DNA of 64,000 nt from Siphonodentalium dalli (GCA_032622095.1 CP136065.1:244589474-244653473), one strand, 5' to 3'. Numbered from the stretch's first letter, positions 46,301-56,906 are shown. Numbers and translations: made by a program. Notes: generated by a model not told the origin, from the sequence alone.

Positions 46301-48734
46301 ATAAGTCAAACTGTTCCACAAGCTTCACAACAGACCACAGAGATCAGTAACAATCGCTTGTGTCTTATTGTAACGTGTTGAAGTCACCAAAGGTATGTGT
46401 TCTGTAATATTGTATATTCAAAATGTCTCCGAAGAAATAATATACATTCACCATATTTTAGCCGATGTATCTTAATTTCAGGGATTAGCATTACTCGAGA
46501 ATATTCTTTGGTAATATATATTTACCCGGTTGGGTGATTTCCGATACCTGCATGTACTAATATTTTATTCTCTTGTGAAAGAACTCGAATGTTGCACGGG
46601 GTGGTCTCGTGTTTAGTTTGCAAGATTATGTCATTGATTATTTTGTAGACATGGCGTGTACTTCTATTTTAAAATAATTTGATCAACCCTGTACTTTAAT
46701 TAGTTGGTGGAACATTTTCTAACATTGCGTCCTAAACTTGGCTGAATAGGTAGGTGAATATTTGACCCATGAAATCCACATAGATTACATTAAGTATTGG
46801 CTGGCAAATCGAACTCTTGGGACTGTGTAAGCATACGTTCCAATCAAGATTTCAAAGAAATTTGGTTCAGACAAGTTTACCAATTGTGTGGATATGTTAC
46901 CATGGCTGGGTATTTGGACGATATAACTCAAATAACTCCCCCAATCGACAAATGACGTATTTACAACATGAAGTTATGAGTCCAGCACGTTAACTATTAT
47001 ATATCAGCCCACTATGATAGATACATATTATTACCATAGCATTGCGTACTATAGTACATGTATTGGTGGATACATACATGTTTGCATAATAAGTCTATAT
47101 CATTCGGGTGAAGCCATGTCCATGTTGGCCGTCTTCCTGATAATGCACATCCATATTGCACACTCCCATATTAGACTTCTTAAATTGTATATCTCGGCTT
47201 CTCCGGCCTTCCCTCAAGTATATCATGCATTGGTGTTGTTAGCAAGACACTATTCCAACCGTAGCGAGTAGCGATGTACACGTACGCAAAATGTATAAGC
47301 TTTTCAATTAAGTACTCCGCTCTTGTCGCATAATGGGTCAGTATGGGATAATATCTAGCCATAGTTATGATTTTGTTATTTAAAAATGATATCGTCACAG
47401 TCGCTTACTTCCTGTAAGAGCACATGAATTGTTGCTTGCCGAATGTCGGCATGACATCATCACTTTAATGCGGTTTGCTATCTATCAGCTGATCGGTTCC
47501 GTGTATTGTTTATTCTGTTTGGTCTATTACAAGTGAAACTAGTGAATAATTTAGCAACTTTAAGCATTATAAATAACATTTATTGACATTGTTGAATCCT
47601 GTATTATTTCATTCGTGAAAAGCAGTGGAAATATTGATTTATATTCAAAATTGATATGTCCAATGCCAGTCACTCATGGAATAATTATGGCATTCACTCA
47701 AAAACCATAGGTATCCTCTATATATCAGTATATGGCTTTTGTATGTGAGCGATTTGTCCAGTAATATTTTATTTGACGTGACCATCTAAGCCAAATCAAC
47801 GCTTGTGATTGGATGTTTGGAATTCACTATTACCGATAGTTTCGTCCGCAACACGAAGGTATGCTTCCTAATATTAGTACAACTACTATCGCTTAGAAAA
47901 TCAAGAAATATGTTTAGCATGCCAACTATTCTGGTGAGGTAATTCGAAAGTTATCTCCGCCTCGCTGCAACAGTTCAACATTGTTTTGTCGGAAATGTCT
48001 TTCTAAACAATAACAAGAGCACATTACATGTTCGTAAGCAGATTGTTTATGTTATACGTGATGTTTTTACCTATTTTAGTGTGACGATTTATCATATTTT
48101 TTTCTTCGCTGATCACAATATCGCTTCGATATTTTTATCAATGTCCTAAATTCGCGCTACAAATTGTCTAAACAAATTTTCAGTTTGTTTTCGGTAAAAA
48201 TTAATGTTTTGATCTGAAGCCATTCTTTATCAACAACGATTAATGCGTTCCATTACTTTCGGAATAAGTCAAAATGGCAAAACCTCAACAATGACTCACG
48301 ATGAGGATTTAAGACTTGCACAGTTAGAAGCAGGACAACTTATCGAAGCGAATTTGACTGGCATCAACACAAAATAGGAATCGAAATTCAAACTAAACAT
48401 TCCAAAATCTTTCTATAATGAAATGGAAATGTATTAAGTCATTCGATATGGGATATGGGATGTCGTGAGTAACATTCGACGAAACATAGTAAATACTGCG
48501 TGGCTTGTCAGTAACTATGCATAATAACATCCAAGCCGTGCAACATTCATATAATATTCATAGAAATGTAAGACTGTGGTTCTCAGTAGTATTTGTCGCT
48601 CCGTCAATGTGATGTCATTAAAATTGAATTGCTTGAGCGTGAACAATTATTATAATTCATTGATTGAATGGCATGTATTTAGTTTTATTAGTATTTGGTA
48701 TTAGGTTGTTGACTGTGATCCATTGTACTGTTGA
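43372..48734. other. Long gene-poor region
   Basis: No coding sequence recognised over ~5.3 kb. Seen: gggattcgaatccc (a B-box-like palindrome, 43769-43784) without a tRNA around it; the ~40-bp dispersed motif at 44115-44150; 44620-44700 (tgtccgtctgctgtccg, gatttcaaccaatttg), typical of a decayed repeat; otherwise AT-rich DNA with ORFs under 90 codons. Confidence 0.5.
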
Positions 48735-49335
48735 TTTAAAAGCTCCATGCCAAATTCGAAGACTTATTAGACAGAGACGTCGCCTTTATTCAAATGCAAA
48801 AATAAAGAAAAACGACCGGTCATGGGCAAAATATAAGACTAAGAGAAACGAGGTGACATCGTGTATAAGAAGTGCCAAGCAAAACTTAATAGAAACACAC
48901 ACAGTATATACTGGGAAACTGCCTTACTGAATCTTCGCTCTGGTGGAAGACTCTAAACCGACTCAAGGGCCCCGAGAAAAAAGTATACCAGCACTGAAAT
49001 ATAACGACAACATTGTAACAGCTAACGCGTCGAAAGCTGAAATATTTAACAATTATTTCGCTTCGATATCATCTCTTCCCAATGAAAACATAATTGACTT
49101 ACCACCCTTTGCTTATAAAACAGAATCCAGACTCGATTCATTTCTTGTTACACGTGAAGAAATATACAAATCACTGAAAAGCATAGAATCAGCGAAAGCT
49201 AGTGGGCCCGATGAAATGAGCCCACGCATACTGAAACACTGAGCATCCTCACTGGCTGCACCACTGGAATTTGTTTTCAATAAACTAATTGAAAAATCAT
49301 TCTTCCCATCTGAATGGAAAATTGCAAATGTCTCC
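48735..49335 (+). pseudogene. LINE ORF2 N-terminal linker and RT fingers
   Basis: Linker frame 48735-48930, then a shift at the poly-A run near 48965 to the frame of 48943-49242 (FNNYFASISSLP, SAKASGPDEMSPRILK). A TGA follows at 49240-49242, and the frame then continues through APLEFVFNKLIEKSFFPSEW to a second frameshift at about 49335. Post-insertion decay. Confidence 0.75.
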
Positions 49336-49336
49336 C

Positions 49337-50992
49337 ATTTATAAGAAAGACGACCCTAGTGAACCCTCAAATTATCGCCCAGTTTCTTTACTTTGTTGCT
49401 TGTCAAAATTTTTCGAAAAGTGTATCTACTCTCACTTGAATACATACTTCAGGACCAACAACCTCTTAACAAATCTTTAGTCAGGATTCACCCCTAATGA
49501 CAGCACAGTCTTTCAGTTAACAGACGTCTATCATTATATTATATCTTCACTTGATAGCGATAAAGAAATTAGATGCCTGTTCTGCGACGTTAGCAAGGCT
49601 TTTGATAAGGTATGGCACCGCGGTCTTATGTTTAAACTCAAAAGTATGGGAATTATCGGCGCGACATACGATCTTCTGGAAAAGTACTTAGATAATAGAC
49701 AGCAGCGAGTATTTGTTTCAAATTCCAATTCAAGCTTGAAGAGTGTCTCAGCTGGTGTGCCCCATGGATCCATACTTGGCCCTCTTCTATTTTTAGTCTA
49801 CATTAACGACATCGTAGAAAATGTGACGAGTAATATAAGGCTTTTTGCTGACGATACGTCTCTATATCTTTCGATCGAAGACCCCATATTGGCCGCCGAA
49901 GTTATTAACAACGATATCAGGTTGTTATACGAGTGGTCGCAAAAATGGCAAGTTAAATTTAATCCCATCAAAACAGAGTCACTTCTGATATCATGGAAAA
50001 CCAACGCTATCGACCACCCACCGCTTCACATGTCTGGGCAGAATATTGAAGAAATTGAAACACATAAGCACCTAGGTCTAACTTTTAATGGGGATTGTAC
50101 CTGGCATGATCATATAACTGATATTGAAAATCGAGCTGCAAGTCGACTTTATATACTGAGGAAGTATAAATTCATTTTGGACAGGAGAACCCTCGAACGT
50201 ATATACTTATCTTACATCCGCCCAGTAATGGAATATGCTTCCTCAGTATGGGATAATTGTACAGATGAGGATTCAGGCCATCTCGAAGACATCCAATACG
50301 AAGCCGCGCGATTGGTCACAGGGACAACTAGAAGCTGTAGTAAGGAATCTTTATTACGGGAAACCGGCTGGGACACACTTTCGAGCAGAAGAGAAAAAGC
50401 AAAACTTATTCAATTTTTCAAAATGATTAAGCGAGACACGCCTCCTTACTTATATACGCTTGTCCCTCCGGTATCTGGAAGCCAAACCAATTACGATTTC
50501 AGACAAAAAGGCCTCAGGTGCCCCCGTTTTTTTGCGACAAGATATGCAAATTCATTCCTGCCAGCCACCGTAAAACTATGGAATAGCCTTCCACCTGAAG
50601 CGAAAAGTTGTGACACAGTATCATAATTCAAGAGATATATCTCCAAAAAACACAATAGAATACCATCATATTATTATACAACGTTTACAAGACCAAGTCA
50701 AATCTACCACTGTCGTCTGAGAACCTACTGCAGTAACTTGAAATATGATCTGTTTTGTAACCACCTAAATAATAATCCATTCTGCGATTGTGGGGAACTA
50801 GAGACCGCCGAACATTTTTTACTTCACTGTCCAATTTACAAAAAAGAGAGAGATAACTGTTTTGTGGGTCCTATTATGACACTAAATGTGAACACTTTAC
50901 TTAATGGGTCGGTTAATTCAACGCACAGTGAAAATACAGTTGTTTTCATGTCACTCCAAAAGTTCATAGATAGAACCAAACGATTTAACTGA
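49337..50992 (+). pseudogene. LINE ORF2 reverse transcriptase core and C-terminus
   Basis: A single frame runs from SPIYKKDDPSEPSNYRPVSL to the TGA at 50990-50992, broken only by TAG at 49478-49480 and TAA at 50624-50626. Motifs: CLFCDVSKAFDKVWH, GVPHGSILGPLLFLVYIND (canonical GVPQG; here Q is replaced by H), FADDTSLY with the catalytic Asp pair, HKHLGLTF, and a C-terminal CDCGELETAEHFLLHCPIY zinc-knuckle-like motif found in many I/jockey/R1-group proteins. The Q-to-H change sits next to the catalytic palm and may mark an inactive lineage or be decay. Clade uncertain. Confidence 0.85.
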
Positions 50993-51000
50993 GTTCCATC

Positions 51001-51346
51001 ACTAACAGATATTAATATCTCATCCAAAGAGTAGTGAAAATAAATAAGAGCGCTCTCACAGGTAAATTATGTAATCCGGGGGGAGGTCGGATCTGCGGCG
51101 ATCAGCCGCGGATATGCTCGCGGGTGTCTGTGGAACGGACAATTCATCACTCGAGACCAAAATATATCATGAAGAAATTTTAAAACGCGGAAATGGCCAC
51201 GAATAAGCCTAGGCTTACTGCCAGATCCCTTTATCTCATATGAATGTTTGTGTATGTTATATATGTATTTATGTGCCTTTTGAGAAATAAAATATTGTTT
51301 ACACTAACTTCGCGCAGTACTATTTTTAGGCACCGATGGGTGCGAT
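51001..51346. other. LINE 3' flank
   Basis: Contains a CpG-rich patch (51080-51125, ggtcggatctgcggcgatca) and the cgcgcagtactattttt phrase (51312) shared with 7575. No gene. Confidence 0.5.
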
Positions 51347-51740
51347 AATTTAAAGTGATGTGAAACACTCCAGTGGGGTGATACATTAGAAAAGGAGAAT
51401 AATCTTGCTCACGGTAGTTATTTTTTACGATATTAATCCAAACTGACAACACACACACCGTCATTCTGATATATTAATTAAATGCAATGACTCTCGATGG
51501 CGAAATCATTTAAGTTTGTTTCTCGTTGATAGTTGCGTCCCGAATCCAGATGTAAATATTTACAATTGAGCGTAGTTCCGACGATGTTTTCTATGGAGTT
51601 GTATGGTCGATTTCTTTGAACTTTTCGCTGATGTTAGTAGAATGCTACATGTATTTCCCCCAGATTGGCACAACACCTGAGTAGTAACTTGTCAGTTTCA
51701 TGCACACGAAAAAGTTCATAATATGTCTTTAAAACTGACC
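51347..51740 (+). repeat. Dispersed ~390-bp repeat, copy B
   Basis: Inverted counterpart of 27228-27602, with which it is collinear from aaagtgatgtgaaacac to aatatgtctttaaaac. Non-coding. Confidence 0.8.
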
Positions 51741-52189
51741 CAAAAATAGTTCGACTCCTGAGTTTATTGCAAATCACAGGGAGAATCAGCTACATTATTG
51801 AGATACATACATAACAGACGGTTGGACTGCATGGATACAGACAATTATATTGACACGTGTTCATGCATTCTCAACGCCAGTATTTACATATAAATCATGG
51901 CAAAATCTTCGATGTTGGAATACTTGTAAGAAATACAGTCCAGGGGAATCAGGTTACGCTCCTGCTGTGTGCAACAATTCATTAATAGTGTAACCATTTC
52001 CATATCTATGGGGATCTTGGCGACCAAATGCGCGTTGAAGCTAACTGGTCCAATGCGCCCCCATACATTATGATACTGCTGTGTGATCGGTCTGTTGCTA
52101 TTCGTGGACGAAAAATGTTTTATAATGCAATTTATATTTTATTGCAGGTCACGTGATAATGATGAGCAAGTTCTACTTCACGTTGTTGG

Positions 52190-52421
52190 TACTGGCACTC
52201 AGTGGTATGTTCATCACTTTATTTATAGCCACTCTGTGCTGTTTCCCATTCTATTTACAGCCAACCGGTTGTATGTTCCGCGTTTTATTTATAGCCACTC
52301 TGGTATGTTCCGTATTCAATTTATAACCATGCAGTCGGTGGTATGGTCCGCGTCCTATTTATATCCACTTGGTGGCATGTTCCGCATTATATTTATAGTC
52401 ACTCTGTGGCATGTTCAGGTT
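52190..52421. repeat. Degenerate ~38-bp tandem repeat, ~6 copies
   Basis: The phrase gtatgttccgcRtYYtattt plus atagccactctg recurs six times with small indels. The 114-codon ORF over it is a repeat artefact. Confidence 0.85.
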
Positions 52422-52564
52422 GTATAATCGACAATGTGCGTTTTATCGACAAATTTGTATCCTTCCTCCCATATTTTACGCACTGTATACCTCCCTCTCA
52501 GTGAATGTTTAAATATCAACTGTCCTATTTGATAATGCCACAATATGTACGGTTTCTATAATAT

Positions 52565-52582
52565 TATTTCGTTATAACGAAA
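52565..52582. repeat. 18-bp perfect palindrome
   Basis: atttcgttataacgaaat is self-complementary and flanked by further attat/aatatt symmetry. A partial echo (caatattatttcgag) follows at 52601. Function unknown. Confidence 0.6.
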
Positions 52583-52714
52583 TATTATATCGATGTAACG
52601 CAATATTATTTCGAGATATAAAGAAGAGTTCACGTGTCACATCCCGCGATCCGCAGATATCGACTTTCAAAAACAGAAAGTCGTCTCTTGTAAATAGCGT
52701 CCATGATTATATGA

Positions 52715-52831
52715 GGCTCACTATGGGAGATAGAGACCCCATTATTATGTTGGCTCCCTATGGGAGATTGGAGACTCCATTATTATGTTGTCTCCATATG
52801 GGAGATGGGAGACTCCACTATTATGTTGGCC
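52715..52831. repeat. ~45-50-bp tandem repeat, 3 copies
   Basis: tatgggagatNggagactcc plus attattatgttggct recurs three times. Non-coding. Confidence 0.9.
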
Positions 52832-53429
52832 ATCAAGCGGCAGATCCAATGTTCTCAATTATAGTATGCTTTTTGATACGATGGGCCACTTTAAGAGACC
52901 TAGCATGTGGGACAAATAGGCTGGAACTAAGCACCAGTTCATATTGAGAACTTTCGTATTTTGGATCTTGGAAACATGCATACCGACTTTAAATTGGACA
53001 GGATATAATGCAGAAGTGCATGTATTAAACAAATCCTATCTTAAAACTGAACCAAGATGACGAAGAGGGCGTGAAAAGAAATACATTTTTTGTATACTGA
53101 GATTAAGCATGGCGAATAGAGTTATTCATCTTGTACCAGAACAGAGAAGTGACCAGGGTGTAACTTATTAAAGCGGTATTGTGTATAATGTTGCCAATAA
53201 AATATTGGAAAAAACAATACAATTTAAATTCCCTACACACGATGCTACTCACTGTATATATATATGTTAATGTACATGCATACTTGCTCCTCTGATTTAT
53301 TCCATACCATTAACAAAAAGTGTACATCGGAATGGTTTAGTATTTGCAGGGATGTACAGGTGATCGTACAAAGAATTTAATTTGAACTCTTTCTATGCTA
53401 AATACTCACAGATGAGTAGTTTTCCCTTT
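52832..53429. other. Gene-free stretch
   Basis: No recognisable gene. Short TA run at about 53257-53268. Confidence 0.5.
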
Positions 53430-53488
53430 GGAAATGTTCAAATAATATGTTCAACAAACGTTGTTGAACATATTATCGGAACATTTCC
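53430..53488. repeat. 59-bp near-perfect hairpin
   Basis: ggaaatgttcaaataatatg plus ttcaacaa pairs with ttgttgaacatattatcgga plus acatttcc across a 3-base centre (acg), with one small mismatch block. Likely forms a stable cruciform in DNA or a hairpin in RNA. Confidence 0.9.
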
Positions 53489-53534
53489 CTCAAATAAATA
53501 CGTATCCATCTGCACTTGTATTATATCTGTCATC

Positions 53535-53620
53535 CGGGGGGGGGGGGGTCGGACAAAAATTACAGGATACAAGGTGGGTGGGTGTCCCCGAGCCCGGAAT
53601 GCAGATTTTTTCTGATGTCA
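53535..53620 (+). mobile_element. G-run bounded repeat fragment
   Basis: A 14-base G run, then cggacaaaaattacaggata and caaggtggg, then gtccccgagcccgg. It shares gatacaaggtgg and a leading G run with 4986-5157. Confidence 0.45.
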
Positions 53621-53712
53621 TGCAATTTTTCAAAAATAATTTCTAAGACAATTACAGCTTCAAAATGAATTGAAACAATCAGATTCATATAGTAGTGATA
53701 TAGTAGTGCACG

Positions 53713-54184
53713 CTATAGTATGGAATCCTATTAGGGCCACTTGCTAATGGCGCTTTCGAGCATTCAAAAGTGCGCCATTAGTAACGCGCCGAAAGCGCCG
53801 GAAGCGACAAAATATGCGCCGTTACGGCGCACTATTTGTCGCTTTCGGCGCACTTTTTGTCGCTTTCGGCGCTTTCGGCGCGCGCGCCGAAAGCGACAAA
53901 ATGTGCGATATTAGCGCATGTTTCGGCGCGCCGAAAGCGACACAATGTGCGCCGTAACGGCGCACATTTTGTCGCTTTCGGCGCGTTACTAATGGCGCAC
54001 TTTTTGTCGCTTTCGGCGCGCCATTAGGCATACTATTAGGTCCACTCCCTAATGGCGCGCGCCGGAAGCGACAAAAAGTGCGCCATTAGGGTATGTTTCG
54101 GCGCGCGCCGAAAGCGCCGAAAGCGACAACAAGTGCGCCGAAAGCGCCATTAGCAAGTGGCCCTAATAGGATGCCATACTATAG
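53713..54184. mobile_element. CpG-rich fold-back element built from inverted GTCGCTTTCGGCGC modules
   Basis: The terminal inverted repeats are ctatagtatggaatcctatt and agggccacttgctaatggcg on the left, with the exact inverse apart from one base on the right (46+ bp). The interior consists of nine copies of the module ttgtcgctttcggcgc, five in one orientation and four in the other, separated by gcgcc/ggcgc palindromes and cattag/ctaatgg spacers. It is strongly CpG-rich in an AT-rich window and lacks CpG decay. ORFs such as APKAPKATKSAP are repeat artefacts. It is a non-autonomous fold-back element or an unusual MITE; no transposase. Confidence 0.85.
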
Positions 54185-54690
54185 CCTTATGCAAGTGAGG
54201 GGGCCTATATATTTTAATTGTTTTCCACAATTTCTCCCTTTAACAGTTGAAACCATGGGGTGGGTCCGGTTTTAGTCGACGAACAAAATTGCAATGAAAA
54301 AAAATCCATTCTCATATTTTCTCATAGTTTATCATGGCTTTTTTAACTTATTATACATAGAGGATACCTGCGTGTTTTGAGTGAATACCGAAGTATCTCA
54401 TGAGTGGTCACAGTGAGATATAACATATAAAACTGTATACAACTGCATACAACATAAATAATGTAACATAAATACAACAAAATACATAAATTGTAACTAA
54501 CATAGAAATTCATATTTCTTAAAAGTTCATGGTTCCCTCATTCCTGGAACTGTGTTTATTTAATCACATTGATGGTGTTTTTACTTTACACATGCACATA
54601 TTTTAACCTATTGCTAATAAGGGACACAACTATCCTGTTAAAGTGGGTATTTTACCTTTATAACGCTAAATATTTGGGTTTTTAAAGGTT

Positions 54691-54850
54691 TTGTCACTGG
54701 TTTTGTTGGCATATTTTTCAACCATATGCTTTGTTTATTGTTTTGTTGGTGTACTTGGTCAGCATTCTCTCAGTTCCGGTGCAGACACAATGAGAGACCC
54801 TTACCCTGCCAACAACACATTATTTAGTAGAATTTACAAGATTTTCATCA
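54691..54850 (+). pseudogene. Signal-peptide-like reading frame (right copy)
   Basis: Encodes VLLAYFSTICFVYCFVGVLG, then QHSLSSGADTMRDPYPANN and SRIYK, nearly identical to the left copy, but the ATG present at 5314 in the left copy is CTG here, so no start codon precedes the hydrophobic part. The frame runs into the G-rich element at about 54855. Confidence 0.35.
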
Positions 54851-54854
54851 ATTT

Positions 54855-55026
54855 TGGGGGTGGGTATCCTAGACCTGGGTGGAAAAAACTTACGGTCCCG
54901 GGTGGGTGTCCCAGACCTGGGTTGAAAAAACTTACGCTCCCGGGGTGGTGGGTCCCCAAAACTGAAAAACACAAAATTTCCACCTTGTATCCGTCATTGT
55001 TTTCCTGACCACCCCCCCCCCCCCGT
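54855..55026. mobile_element. G/C-bounded short element inside the right duplicated unit
   Basis: Runs from gggggtgggtatcc to a 16-base C run (55009-55024), with two ctgggtNgaaaaaacttacg repeats ~49 bases apart and ccaccttgtatccg near the end. Counterpart of 4986-5157. Confidence 0.55.
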
Positions 55027-55157
55027 GTCATCTGCTTAGTTTTCATGAACACCCCATCCAGATGAATAATAGATCATTCTAATGTTTACTTTTATGACTG
55101 AGTGGGATAATCCATTCAGTATATGAAGGGTTAAAGTTGTATTTGAATAATTTACAG

Positions 55158-55372
55158 CTGCCCTGGTGTCCTCAGTGTGCCCATCCGGGAAGGTGTTAAA
55201 TATGGGACTCTGCTATACACCATGCAGAGCCTCTTATAGTGGCATTGGTCCAATCTGCGTCATGGACTGTCCGGCGGGATACTCCGATATCCATATAAAG
55301 GTGTGTGCCAACGGCTGGGACGTAATAGGGAAAACGAAATACTTCAGAGGCGCAGGCGTTCGACAATCGTGA
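55158..55372 (+). pseudogene. Exon-like ORF for a six-cysteine module (right copy)
   Basis: Open from the splice acceptor aataatttacag (AG at 55156-55157) to TGA at 55370-55372. From the codon at 55166, cysteines are at residues 5, 16, 20, 31, 35 and 47 (VCPSGK, GLCYTPC, GIGPIC, MDCPAGYSD, KVCANGW), the same spacing as in the left copy. The tail RGAGVRQS is encoded by the first unit of the 34-bp tandem repeat. By eye, differences between copies are almost all amino-acid-changing (about a dozen codons) with one silent change (GCC/GCT), and no cysteine is lost. Secretion would fit a disulphide-rich module next to a leader-like frame. Not recognised as a named family. Confidence 0.5.
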
Positions 55373-55479
55373 TTACGTCAGAGGCGTGGGCATTCGAATG
55401 GTGTGAATACGTCAGAGGCGCGGGCGTTCGAATGGTGTGATTACGTCAGAGGCGCGGGCGTTCGAATGGTGTGATTCTT
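55345..55479. repeat. 34-bp tandem repeat, 4 units (right copy)
   Basis: gaggcgcgggcgttcgaatg plus gtgtgattacgtca, four times. The first, slightly different unit is coding for the C-terminus of the exon. Confidence 0.85.
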
Positions 55480-55559
55480 CTCATACATTAAATGCTTTTC
55501 GCCTAATTTGTTTTATGTGTTATGTCATTATGACAAAGGGGGTGTCGGGTCTGATAACC

Positions 55560-55729
55560 AAGCCCTGAAATTCTGCATATGCCTTAGCAGAATGAGGTTC
55601 CCAGAGGGTGAATTTGGTGATGCTAGCCCGCTGTGCGGGATAGCATCACTAAATTCACCCTCTGGGAATCTCATTCTGCAAATGACAGGCTCACTACATA
55701 CAGGCTTGGCTCACTATTTCAAGGCTTGC
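55560..55729. mobile_element. Palindromic MITE, TIR CAAGCCTTGAAATA, single core
   Basis: One near-perfect 92-bp palindrome (55588-55679) between caagccctgaaatt and atttcaaggcttg. Same family as 4181-4454 (two cores) and 29557-29896. Confidence 0.85.
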
Positions 55730-55935
55730 TGGTAACTTAACCCTTCAATTGTCGTCCACGACGGGAGCAGCACTGGTGCATCATTAAATATCCTGAGCCA
55801 GTGAAATAATGGTATATCTCGCATTTTTCCCCAGAGGCCTTTGTATGCGAGTCTCCCATATGGTGTATCGCATATATAAGAGATTCCACTGGCTTACATT
55901 GTCGATGTAAATATTGTTAGGCAAATGCGTGTGTA

Positions 55936-56260
55936 CACTGCCAAAAATAATTTCTTAATAAGATAAAATATCTTGAAACAAGAAAAACTATTTCCTGAAA
56001 CAGGAAAATAAATCTTATTTTGAGAAATATACCCCCAAAGTCTGCTACATCAAGAAAATTTAAGAAACTCCCACCAGACAAAAGATAGTTTTCTCAAAAA
56101 AGATAGATTTTAGTCTTGAAACAAGAAAAAATTTCCTTACTAAGAAAATGGCTTCAAAAATTAAATATATATTTCTTGTTTCAAGATTTTTTTTCTAAGT
56201 TAAGAAATACTTAAAGAAAATATTTCTAAACCAAGAATTAATTGTTATGTACAAATTACT
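55936..56260. repeat. AT-rich repeat with cttgaaacaagaaa motifs
   Basis: It begins acactgccaaaaataatttc and contains recurring cttgaaacaagaaa, tttcctgaaacaggaaa and tttcttgtttcaag in both orientations. This resembles the widespread 'actgcaaaaaat...cttgtttcaag' MITE type seen in many animal genomes, although the closing TIR is not clear. Confidence 0.5.
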
Positions 56261-56324
56261 GCTGTAATAGAATAACTGTAAAAGTCCAACGATAGCAAAA
56301 TTGTGATCAAAATTTTATGGTAAA

Positions 56325-56610
56325 CATTGAAAAAGGTCCAACCTGTTGATTAAATATTCTGAAATTCATATTCATACTTAAATATTTGAACTACATGTAA
56401 TACTACAGCTATAGGATTATATAATTGTTGACAAGTCACTCACTGTAACAGTTTTGTTTACATAACATTGGAAAAGGTCCAACCTGTTGATTAAATATTC
56501 TGAAAATGTTATTCATAGTTAAATATTTGAACTAATAATACAGCTAGAATTATATATTTGTTGACAAATCACTGTAACAGTTTTGTTTACATAACAATAG
56601 TTTCAACAGC
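56325..56610. repeat. ~135-bp tandem duplication
   Basis: Two copies of acattgRaaaaggtccaacc plus tgttgattaaatattctgaa, ending in cactgtaacagttttgttta. Non-coding. Confidence 0.9.
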
Positions 56611-56906
56611 TGTAATTTTGTTATTGGCAATCTGTCAGTAAGTGTTTTTATCTATTTCTCAATGCGCTTAGGGCATGCTGACCTTTATACAATTTTAATA
56701 AAATTTTGTTTGCACAATATAGTGGGTCGCCATTGAGGAGGCCTCCCTTGAAATCTCCAGTTGGTGGTTTGCCACACCATCCCGAACTAGACAAACCGCT
56801 CTGGTGGCCCCTTGCATTGAACCTATTAATTAAACCGGTACTTCAAGCTGGTATATACCCCTCTTATATAAGGATGGAAGATGCTACCAATTTCAAACCG
56901 ATGGTA

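Larger units (their letters stand above)
48735..51000 (+). mobile_element. 5'-truncated LINE, plus strand, near-complete RT
   Basis: This LINE starts in the basic linker before the RT (IRRLIRQRRRLYSNAKIKK) and runs to the C-terminal Cys/His motif and stop at 50990-50992. The endonuclease is missing. It differs in sequence from the 8 kb and 14 kb LINEs, so at least three LINE families or subfamilies are present. The 3' tail after 51000 shows no clear poly-A or microsatellite. Confidence 0.85.
54547..55935 (+). repeat. ~1.4 kb duplicated unit, right copy
   Basis: Inverted partner of 3973-5460. Order on the plus strand: signal-peptide-like frame (54691-54850), G/C-bounded element (54855-55026), splice acceptor and six-cysteine exon (55158-55372), 34-bp repeats (55345-55479), palindromic MITE (55560-55729), ~40-bp motif (55741-55785) and the atatataagag end. 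Homology breaks at gaactgtg (54547) and gcgtgtgta (55935), immediately next to an AT-rich repeat. Confidence 0.85.

Noticed and set aside
53822-54275. APKAPKATKSAP-type ORFs as repetitive proteins
   Set aside because: They arise from the inverted GTCGCTTTCGGCGC modules on both strands of the fold-back element.
3973-55935. The 50-kb interval between the inverted 1.4 kb units as one giant composite transposon
   Set aside because: Unit ends show no target-site duplication that I could see, the interval contains many unrelated insertions, and other repeat families are also inverted. A giant element is not supported without comparative data.
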